A stretch of 28,563 nt of DNA, taken from Zygnema cylindricum. Its lineage: Eukaryota; Streptophyta; Zygnematophyceae; Zygnematales; Zygnemataceae. Under the pieces are notes generated by a model that did not search any database, was not told the origin of the DNA, and saw nothing but the letters and a program-made list of their open reading frames with translations. The stretch's first letter is position 1, and each line of letters starts with the position of its first letter. Below are positions 20,181-28,563 of the stretch, piece after piece. The DNA lies in NCBI GenBank assembly GCA_037447655.1, contig JBBHKE010001900.1, positions 1 to 28,563 of the forward strand. The letters are read 5' to 3'. The translations under genes and the position numbers were made by a program.

Positions 20181-21420
20181 AAAAATATAATACTACACAC
20201 TCCTACGATTCAGGTTTGCTCGTATTTGCACAAGCGCCGGGTACGGTATAATAAAATCGCACAATTAAATAGTTTTGAACTAGGGGACCAATATATCTGC
20301 CTGAAAGAACTAAAATAATCTTTTTCTTTCGTACTCATATCTCATATCTAAAAAAAACCCTAAAACCCTGCGGCAGAAAACACTCATTGGCTGCGTCTCC
20401 ACGCGCGATATCAGATAGGTTACGGACGCAAAATTCCTGGCGGGGGTTGGCCGGACACCCCTCATGACGCAGTACGTGTCCTATAACTGTACGTTTTCGT
20501 ACATTTTCTGTTTTTAAGGATGTGCACGTAGATTTGAGCTGTCCACCTAGCAACTCCGTTTTTGCATTTTACCGACGAAAAAAGCCAATAAGGTCGGCAC
20601 GGCTGACAGAGTGACAGCTATTCAGTCTGTACGAAAACGCCGGTCTTCTGCAAGATGTTTCCCTCTTTTGTCGGTTTGGGAGATTTCACTGGCTGCCATA
20701 ATTTTTGTCATGCGGCAAGCTTTGGTAGATATGAGACACGACTTGTGGCAGATACATCGGTCCCTTGGCTTTTCAGTTTTTGTCCTCACCCGCTAGAACT
20801 TTAGCCGACGCGTGTCTAGTGCTAAACTGCTAATGCACGCGAAATAGTACGGTAAGATTTGATATGACAAGTTACAGGAGAAGATATTTTGCTACAAAAA
20901 GCCGCACGTTAGGAATACGTCAAACTGTACGAAACGTAACACGCACCACCGACAGACGAACCGCACCGACTTTTTTTGCAAATGCCAAACTGCTTAAGTA
21001 TGTAAATAGAAGCTTTTGATTGGTACTCCCACAGCTGACTGCCCGACTCCCGATTTCCGAATGCAGCCAAACATTTCGTACAACAACAAAGATATTTTTT
21101 CTTACGTGGACAAATCACTGTACTGTAATCCGCAAACCAAATGGCCAGGTGGAGCTTCCTTACACAACGGTCTTTTCGTCAACCTTTCTACGTGGCAACA
21201 AAGCACTTTGACGGTACGGTGCTTGATAGCGACTCTTCTTCCTGTCATTCAGTCACACGTGTGGCGCTTATTTCTCACTGGTCTTGTTTGCTTGCCGATT
21301 TTTTCCACGTGTGAGATCTTTTTGTTGCCACACACAATAATATCGATCTACATTTGTCACCCCATGCAAAAGTTTTTTTCCATAGCAACTATTTTTTTAG
21401 TGAAGGAATTTATAGAATAA
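20181..21420. other. GC-elevated, TACG-rich intergenic island
   Basis: It contains many GTACG and CGTAC words and short Cys-containing frames (CTKT, CTKR). Composition resembles 13006-14400. The longest frame (21016-21420) lacks an ATG and has no domain I recognise. It could be a decayed gene or element, with no firm call. Confidence 0.3.
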
Positions 21421-22099
21421 AGCATACCAACATTTTAAAATTCTTGACATTCCATTTAAGCATTATTAATATTGCAGCAGAGAAGTGAAATACGAAATAA
21501 AATAACTTTTTAATGGTAATTGACTTGATGCTTTATACACAATTGAGGATACATTTTATTTGAGTGTAATTGTATTTTCCCAGGTGCATAAAAGGCTTTT
21601 AAATGTGTTTGTATTTTCCTATGTGCATAAAGATGCGATGTTTTTCAAGGGGTTTTGGGGAAAATATGTTCATATTTGTCATTATTTTATTCTTAACAAC
21701 ATTACTGCTTTCGTTTCTGTTGTCGAATGTACTTTGAAACACGTTTTTGTACGAGTGTCAAGGCATGAAGGAATGCAAGAAGAATCAATACATGTCAATT
21801 ATCTGTCAATTTTAATCTCGACAACCGTCAATGTTTTTTAATGTGCGAGTCAAACACACTTAATATACTATGTTTTAGTATGACTTGCATCATTTATTTA
21901 GTATTGCCAATCTTGATTTGATGAAATGTTCATTATTATTGTCTAATGGCAAACATGGGTAGTCAATATTATCGACCAATGTTGACATTTGTCAGTCAAT
22001 GTTGTTTTATGCTCGAAAGCATAAGTACAAAAAAATACAGGTGTTGTGCTTTCATATGCCATACTTCTAATACTTGCGTCCTTTCCTAAGGATTGGTCC

Positions 22100-22600
22100 C
22101 TAATTCTGAATTTTGAGTGGTTTAGAAATCGCTCAAAGTTCCATTTTGATATTTTTTGAGTGAATTTATAATCAAACTCAGAGCTAGTTCAGAATCATAA
22201 ATTCAGAACTCAGAGTGCGTCCAGATTTGTTACCAGTTTTGAACTCAGGGTTGGTACTCAATTGTAATTTCTGAATTTTGAGTTAATAATTATAAATTTT
22301 GAACTTTGATTTCCGAATTATTGATTTTGAACTAATTTTGAGTTGAGAATTATATGTTTTGAACAAACTATTGAGTTCAGAATCAATAATTCTGAACTCA
22401 AATTCTAACTTCGTTTTTATATTCTGAACTGAATTTATGATTCTGAACTCAAGGATCAGAATCTAAATTTTGAATTCGTCATTAATTCAGAATTTATAAG
22501 TTCAGATTTTTTTTTTGTTCTATAAATTTTGAACACAGTTAGTTTAAAATTGTAATTCCGGACTCAATTTCAGAATTATAAATAGAAGGGAATTTTTATT
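22100..22600. repeat. Array of TTCAGAACTCA / TGAGTTCTGAA words in both orientations
   Basis: About 15 imperfect copies of an 11-bp word and its complement are packed with AT spacers. The best pair, TTGAGTTCAGAAT (22371-22383) and ATTCTGAACTCAA (22389-22401), is a perfect 13-bp inverted repeat with a 5-nt loop. No open frame. Confidence 0.7.
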
Positions 22601-22660
22601 TTTGAATTCAATAGATACGGGCAAGAAGCGCAAAACAACAATTTGAGCAGGAGTGGTATA

Positions 22661-22930
22661 ATTTGAAACTTTCTCTCCCCGTCGCTCCTCTGCTCCTCTC
22701 CTCTCTCTCATTCTATCTCCCTTTCGCTCTCCCTCTCTCCCTCCCGCTCTCCATCTCTCTCAACTTATTCTCTCTCCACGTTCCTCTCTCTCCCTTTCTC
22801 TTCCACTTTCCTCGTTTATCGTAGGTGCTCCTCCCTCCAGATGACAAAGTTTTTGATTCTACAGAAAAAATAAATAAAATAATAATAATAAATAAAATAA
22901 TAATAATAAATAAATATATATATCCCGGGT
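22661..22930 (+). repeat. CT-rich tract and AATAAATA microsatellite
   Basis: 22676-22806 is mostly TCTC/CCCTC pyrimidine. 22865-22920 is built of AATAAT and AAATAAA units ending in (TA)n. Confidence 0.85.
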
Positions 22931-24033
22931 ACGAGCAAAAAAAACGAGTATAATTTAATTTAAATGCGATAGAGGATGGATGTACACGAATAAGCATAAC
23001 CTTACAGAGGAAACAAGAAAAACCGAAAAACCAAAAAAAAAAAAAAAAAAAAATCGACCAATTGTCCTACAAAACTGCCTGTTTTTGTGAAAACAAGCCT
23101 TCACAGAATTGCCAGTTACCAAAAGCTTTTACTTATTCATTAAGTGAAAAAATTTCCTCACTTGTAAGGAAACTCTTAAAAGCAATTAAATTAGTTTTCC
23201 TTCAAATGATCAAAAAATGAAATGACGCCGTCGAGAATTCAATATTTTGCACCGATTTTGTCACACAGCACTTAGGTCGGACTCATTATTAAGTATAAAC
23301 AAAAAAAATAAAAATAGAATTACTACGCTAATGAGGCAAATTATATACAAAAATAATTTTCTTCTGAAAACATGGTCTCTAGCACTTTATATACTGGCAT
23401 CTACTTTATCTACAAGAAAAAAAAAAAAAACTAAAGGGACTCGAATTACGGTGCCGCCGATTCATTTTCTTCTGACCACTCTGAAATTTTCTATTATTCT
23501 AACTACACTAAAAAGATCACCCCAATTCCAAAAGTTGAACCCTAAAAAACCCTGAAAAAACCCTAAAAAATCTAAAAAACCTAAAAAACCTTATCTAATC
23601 TGTGACTGAAAACTGAGTTGAAGTAAATGACTTCCCACATTAAATACCTTCCACTAAAGAGGTTCAGTTGCTATGGCTCTAAGTAGTGTCCGAGGTGTGA
23701 GTCTAATTAAGCTCAAAAAGGAATCGTTGTGGAATTTTTTTGCCACATCGTTGCTTAAAACTTCCGCTTTGTGACACATGTCACCCATCCGGTCGAGAAA
23801 AGCTTCCAACGCATCCACCTGCTAGCCAACCGCCATCGATAAAAAAACAGTTTTTTAGGTTCATGGGAAAAACAAATGTTACATCAGTGACTTCAAGAAT
23901 TTTACATTTCTTCCTCTCAACTGGACAAAAAGGAGTTGAAAGAGACAAATATTATCTGTGCTTTCTATTCCCTAGCAACAGTCCTTGCGTTCAGAGAAAC
24001 TTCAAACGATAATCCACACTGTCCAACTATTGG
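22931..24033. other. Intergenic between rhodanese-side DNA and the minus-strand gene
   Basis: It includes a poly-A run at 23030-23054 and telomere-like AACCCTAAAAAACCCT words at 23538-23590. No gene supported. The 3' UTR of the minus-strand gene should lie at its right end. Confidence 0.5.
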
Positions 24034-25632
24034 TCACGCTTGATTCTTCCTTCGATTGCTTTCTAAAACCGCAAATTCAAATTCATCCTCCTAGTCTAAA
24101 GCAGATTTCAAATCCTTAGACACCAGATACTCAGCCTCCATTCATTCACCAACAGTCACTGGAGAAGGAAAACAAAAAAAAAGTAGCAATTATGCCAAGT
24201 GGTAAATGTTAGAGATACAAATATAAGAGGAATAAGTATCAGAGGGGTAAGCATTAGAACGCACCTGCATCTCCAAATTCTCTTGTATTACATGAAGGTT
24301 GTCTGAAGCCAAAGACTCCAATTTGTTATCAAATATATGCAAATTGTCCAGATTTTCGACTCCATTGACAACTTTATTCTCTGATCCATCCATCTTCCAG
24401 CTGCTATGATCCAGCCAATGCTCCCATTGCCTATTTTCCGCCTCATATTGCTCTTTTAAATGTCTTAACATTTCCACTTTCTTCAAAAGCAAATGTAAAT
24501 CTGTTTGTTTTATTGTTGTCATCGTCGCTCGACTATTTTGACACGGGAATACGACATCAGAACAGAGTACTAATGGCAAGACCTGTTTTATCCAGTCCGT
24601 TAAAACCCCAGCAACTGCTTTCTTTTCTTTCGTTTTCCAGGGGATATTTGATAGCTCGGTCCTACAAACATCTGTAAAACGCTTACGCCATTGCTTTGCC
24701 CCAGGATACTTTTTTGCCATCTTGTTTTCTGACCCTAACGGTTCCTTGACCATGGACCCACCCTTTGACTCAACCCCTTCCGTTTGTTCTCCTTCTTTTT
24801 GCTCTCCTTCCTTTTGCTCTCCTTCCTTGGGCTCTCCGTGATTTTGCTCTCCTTCCTTTTGTACATCCGGAAAACTTTTGTCCTCCTGATTTTCCGCATG
24901 AGCTTTTCCTACTTCAACAGCTTCCAGTCGACCTGCAGCTAGAAATTCTGTACGGACAATTTCTGCGCGGACAGAACATGGCTGTAAAATGTACTGATCT
25001 TTGTCAGGATGTTCTGCTGTCCGTACTTTATCGATCAGCGGCTGTTTTCCAGCTGCCATTTCACCATACGTTGCATTTGAAACGTCCATAAGAGAAGGAT
25101 CCTCAATTTTATCATTTTCCTTTCTTGTATTTAGGGTTTCAGAGGAAGTTGACGTTTCTTTGAGTGTGACAGTTGTTGCTGATTTTTCTCCAATCAATGC
25201 GGACCCGTCTACACCCTTTGTGTGTGGACATTTTGAAAAAGAAGGGCTAACTGTTTCCTTCCTTGAACTTAGGGTTTCAAAACAATTTGTCGTCCCTTTC
25301 ATAGCTACAGAGTTTGCTGATTTTTCTCCATTCAATGGCTGTTTAACTGCTAAACCTTCACAATCGTTTCCGTGTAGGACATCCGTAAAAGAATAATTAA
25401 CTGTTTCTTTTCGCGTAATTAGGGTTTCAGAGGAGTTTGCAGTCCCTTTCAATGACACAGCGGTTAGGGTTGCTGGAGGAGGATTGGTGGAGGAAAAATC
25501 TGAAATTCCATTGGAGTTAACGGTGGAAAGAGGCGTAGGTCTTCTCTTTAGAGCTCCCTCTTTGACTCGCTTGAAGACTATACCATCTTGTTCGAGCCAA
25601 ACGTCGTCTATTTTCCTTGTATTTGTGGCCAT
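24034..25632 (-). CDS. Unrecognised acidic, repeat-containing protein (about 474 aa)
   Basis: The main exon is 25632-24265 (456 codons). It starts MATNTRKIDDVWLEQDGIVF and ends with ATGCAG|GTGCGT. The next acceptor I favour is TTAGACTAG|GAG, giving a last exon 24090-24034 (EDEFEFAVLESNRRKNQA, TGA) in phase 0. A nearer acceptor at about 24157 gives an immediate stop. The middle carries three diverged 45-residue repeats (SETLxxRKE cores) and a KEGEQ run. The C-terminal third is better ordered, with YPGAKQWRKRFTDVCRTEL and a Leu/Lys/Glu helix (DLHLLLKKVEMLRHLKEQYE). A likely acceptor sits just before the ATG (TTTTTTTTAG|GATTCTGG), so an upstream exon exists. I do not recognise the family; coiled-coil and charge suggest a scaffold-type protein, which is inference. 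Confidence 0.7.
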
Positions 25633-26110
25633 ACTCTCGCCAGAATCCTAAAAAAAACAGTAATTATGCGCGAGAGAAAAAATTACGTCCTTGGTGGAAC
25701 AGCAGAGAAGTTACAGCTTCAGCTTTTTAGTTTTAAGAGTTGCAAAAGGTGGAAAACAGAGGAGAGAAGGGAAGAAGAGTACAGAAAATAATGGAAGGAT
25801 TAAAGGAATACTGGAGATTGCTGCTGCTTGGAAGAAGTTTCCAACGGTCACTTTCAATTTTTTCCGGATTCCACGGAACTGCCGGAAGGTCCTCAAATGT
25901 GGGTTTCCATGCTGTCATCCGTCGCTGTAATGTTACGTTTGACGGAACGACACGTGTATCGCTATCGGGTTAAGTGTTGACGATTCAGACAAAATATCGT
26001 ATGAATATGCTAAACATGGGAATCTAAAAATCACTTATTTTTTGAACGTAATGGCTCAAAACCCTCTCGCAACATTATATGACGTGCAAATGGATACCAC
26101 CTACTAAACC
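25633..26110. promoter_or_regulatory. Upstream region of the minus-strand repeat protein; candidate upstream exon
   Basis: On the minus strand a frame from ATG 25918 reads MTAWKPTFEDLPAVPWNPEK and onward to a GT donor (CTCCA|GTATTC, exon end 25812). Its composition is coding-like. Joined to the acceptor before 25632 it is out of phase with MATNTRK, so it may be a leader with a short upstream frame, or the true junction may differ. Confidence 0.35.
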
Positions 26111-27675
26111 AATCGAATCAATATGCCATTTTTCAATGTGACATGAATATTAAGTTTTAACATAGCATTTTTTTCGTGTGTCGCTTTTATACAAAAATGA
26201 AAATGAAACTCCATTCGCTTCATTAGTTTGGAATTTAGAAAAAATGAAAGGTGTCTTGGAGGGTGTACATGTAATTCTAACCAATAGCGACTTAGCATTG
26301 ATGATTGCCATAGAAATTGTCTAAACAAGCACGAAATAGCACACAAAATATGATACGCACTTGCTTGCAAATAAATATATTGCGGCTAATTGCACGAATG
26401 ATCTTGAAGAAAAAGGTTGGGAAGTTGGGAAGTTTTCCAAGATCACTGGCAGAAAATTATATATTCAGGAAGGAAAAAAAAAAAAAGGAATATGAAAAAA
26501 ATTGGAGCTCTGTGCAAATTAAATTTCCAAATCATATGAAATCTCTCACATGCTTTTGCAACCCATTTAAAAAAATATTTCGTTGCAGCATGTGTAGATG
26601 AAGTTATGTTAATATCTCATTATTTTTTTTTCAATTAAATTCATTTCATTCGTCAAATAATTTAATTTATTGCCGATTTTTGAATTAAACAAATCGAAGT
26701 TTGGAGTTGAGGGACACACTCCACATTCAAAAAAAATTGCTCACGCCATATCTAACATAAAAAAAAAAAAAAGTCAAAAACAAAAAAAAAAATAACAAAG
26801 GGAAAGGAATAAAATAAAATAGAAAAAAAAACTTGTCCTTTGTCATAAAATGAGATAAAAAAAAATGCATTCTGAGTCTAAAAGAAAGAAACACACCCTT
26901 CCCTACATCCCCCTCTCTGAAAAAAAGGGCCAAAAAGAAAAAGAAAAAAAAAAAAAAAAAGAGGGCGAGACTTATTTATCTCCCCTTTCTTTTTCTCAAA
27001 GTCAATTTTTAGATACATCGAATTTACTCTTTTTCTTTTCTCCATATAAATCAAATTTTCACCTTTTTTTTTCTCATTTACCTCTTCCCTCTATCTTTCT
27101 CCTCTCTTTCAACTATACCTCCTTTATTTTTTTTCTCCCCATTTCCCTCTTCTTTTTTAAACAAAAAAGAGAAAAAAAAAACCTTTTCGGAAACAAAAAA
27201 CTTAAAAAACCTTCTATCCATAAAAAAAAGTAACCTCCAATAAAAAGGGAGTTGGGAAAAAAAAATGAAAAAAAATTAAATCTTCCTCGTCCTTTTTGGT
27301 TCTCGCAAACTTAAACCGATCACTTAAATCTTCTTTATTTTTGCTCTTCTCTTACTTTTTGGAGTTCTCTTCCTTTTGCCTTCTTTTTTTTTTTCCTTCT
27401 TCTCCTCAATTTTTACTTTATTACTTTTTTTACTTTTATCTCCTTTCCCAATTTTTTGGGCCACCGGGACTCACTCGACTTCGTCCCCCACTCTTTCTGA
27501 AAATTTTACCCAAAAAATTTAAGTTAATTAGAAGACATACTTATAAGGAACAGAAAGATAAAATAGGTCAACGAATATGTAAATCACTGTAATAGATATA
27601 CATGATTATTACCTAACAGAATACGATTACCGTTATATATACTTCTTAGGTACAGTAAAACGTGTGTATATTTTT
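26111..27675. other. Intergenic, low complexity
   Basis: A-rich (26755-26965) and pyrimidine-rich (26985-27160, 27330-27445) tracts dominate. Frames here encode Phe/Leu or Lys/Glu runs and are not genes. Nothing else seen. Confidence 0.6.
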
Positions 27676-27745
27676 ATAAACCCTTTAGTATAGGAATAAA
27701 CCCTATAATAAAAAACCCTATAATAAAAAACCCTATAGTATGGTA
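27676..27745 (+). repeat. AAACCCTATAATAA tandem repeat (telomere-like word)
   Basis: Four imperfect units of about 17 bp built on AAACCCT(A/T)TA, e.g. ATAAACCCTATAATAAAAA twice. It contains the plant telomere word AAACCCTA but is interrupted, so it is not a true telomere array. Confidence 0.75.
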
Positions 27746-27835
27746 ATAACAACGATTTATTACTCAAAAACTAAAACATAAATAATAAAATACAAATTAA
27801 CAGAAAAAAAAAACACATAAGGAAGGGACCACTAC

Positions 27836-28144
27836 TCACTTTGAAGGAACTTGAATCTCCGAAAAAGGGGAACGAACCAAAACAGGAGGGGAGGGAGAGG
27901 GAGACGCCGAGGGAGAGGAAGAGGGAGTGGGAGAGGGAGAGGTAGAAGAATCTAAAGCCTGACGATTATTGTTCTCCCTCCATGCCGAACTCTCAAAAAA
28001 ATCTTTTATTTTTTTTGGGCAGCCCAAAGTCGACACGTGTCGCAAGGAGGGACAGTTGAGAGAGATAGAATCGAGACTCGGGTCCAAGTTCGTACAAAAA
28101 TTTAAATTTAAATCGATAAGATTTGGGCATTTTAGTTCCAAACC
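27836..28144 (-). CDS. F-box/LRR-like protein, C-terminal exon (5' partial)
   Basis: The last exon on the minus strand runs from a probable acceptor AATTAG|GGT at 28144 to TGA at 27836, giving 102 residues. Residues 3-50 read as two cysteine-containing leucine-rich repeats (LELKCPNLIDLNLNFCTNL, then LNCPSLRHVSTLGCPK), typical of FBL-type F-box proteins that select substrates for SCF ubiquitin ligases. The F-box itself would lie beyond the right edge. The tail after KDFFESSAWRENN is a Ser/Pro low-complexity stretch encoded by a TCTCCC repeat, ending EIQVPSK. The acceptor is weakly pyrimidine-rich, so the exon start is uncertain. Other LRR proteins remain possible. Confidence 0.6.
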   Translation of the reverse strand, partial: GLELKCPNLIDLNLNFCTNLDPSLDSISLNCPSLRHVSTLGCPKKIKDFFESSAWRENNNRQALDSSTSPSPTPSSSPSASPSPSPPVLVRSPFSEIQVPSK

Positions 28145-28151
28145 CTAATTA

Positions 28152-28260
28152 TTTTAAATTCGTGAGAGTTTTAAATTTACGAGTATTTCAAATTCAATGA
28201 TTTTAAATTTACGAGAATTTTAAATTTAGGAATATTTTAAATTTACGAGAAGTTTAAAAA
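28152..28260 (+). repeat. 17-bp minisatellite, about 6-7 copies
   Basis: Units of consensus TTTTAAATTTACGAGAA follow one another (TTTTAAATTCGTGAGAG, TTTTAAATTTACGAGTA, TTTCAAATTCAATGA and so on). It lies just upstream of the F-box/LRR exon on that gene's strand, probably within its intron. Confidence 0.85.
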
Positions 28261-28563
28261 CGGGCGAAAAAAAACACGGGAAGGTAAAAAGGAAAGATAA
28301 GAAAAGAGAAGAAGAAACACAAGGGAAAAAGAAAAAAAAAGGAGAACGGAAAAGAAAAGGTAATTAGTGGAAGAAATGTGAGAGAACAAGAAAGGAAAAG
28401 GGAGAAGGAGAGGGAGAGGAGGGAGGGAGGGGAGGGAGAGGGAGGAGGAGGAGAAGAGAGACCAAGAAACAGAATGAAAATAATAACTTGTATATTATTT
28501 GAAAAAGAGTAAAGAAAAAAAAAAGAGAAGAAAAGAAAAAAAGAATACATAAAATGAAATTGT
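28261..28563. repeat. Purine-rich tract
   Basis: Nearly pure A/G with a GGGAGG core at about 28400-28460. On the minus strand this is a long pyrimidine stretch, probably inside the intron of the F-box/LRR gene. Its Phe/Ser/Leu open frame is an artefact. Confidence 0.75.

Noticed and set aside
21016-21420. 134-aa frame in the GC-elevated island
   Set aside because: No ATG start and no domain similarity I can recognise; kept only as part of the island note.
22865-22925. AATAAA cluster as polyadenylation signals
   Set aside because: It is a simple AT microsatellite with no gene end nearby.
26865-27592. Phe/Leu/Ser-rich frames that look like membrane proteins
   Set aside because: They arise from T-rich and C/T-rich low-complexity DNA.

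Overview
The window is nuclear DNA from a plant-lineage eukaryote. The genes have GT-AG introns. The intergenic DNA is AT-rich and full of homopolymers, (GA)n/(CT)n tracts, minisatellites and AAACCCTA telomere-like words. One gene encodes a Rubisco activase-type protein and another a plastid-type rhodanese. Large single exons beside very short ones, and a decayed LINE reverse transcriptase, also fit a large streptophyte genome. I cannot name the species; a seedless plant or charophyte is a guess only.

Layout, left to right. (1) 227-1901 (+): last three exons of a Rubisco activase or activase-like AAA+ protein. (2) 1902-5340: 3' flank and intergenic DNA with a triplicated exon-end motif, a 17-bp minisatellite, a dispersed repeat and long polypurine/polypyrimidine tracts. 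(3) 5340-7535 (-): frameshifted LINE relic covering the reverse transcriptase and the C-terminal tail. (4) 7540-9560: AT-rich DNA with a possible copia scrap. (5) 9562-12293 (-): two-exon gene for an 800-aa coiled-coil, glutamine-rich protein, probably a nuclear regulatory protein. (6) 12294-14474: shared upstream region of a divergent gene pair, with a (TCCCTC)n tract and a decayed region that reads like damaged zinc-finger modules. (7) 14475-18360 (+): complete four-exon plastid-type rhodanese-domain protein (259 aa), with related MITE-like elements in introns 1 and 3. (8) 18361-24033: long intergenic stretch with several short repeat systems, including an array of TTCAGAACTCA words in both orientations. 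(9) 24034-25632 (-): unrecognised acidic, repeat-containing protein. (10) 25633-27835: low-complexity intergenic DNA. (11) 27836-28144 (-): C-terminal exon of an F-box/LRR-like protein that runs off the window.

The genes look like ordinary, unrelated neighbours. I see no operon, CRISPR array, tRNA or rRNA. Most of the novelty is in the repeats and in the two unrecognised proteins. All exon joins were inferred by eye from splice sites, reading phase and protein similarity, and none has transcript support here.
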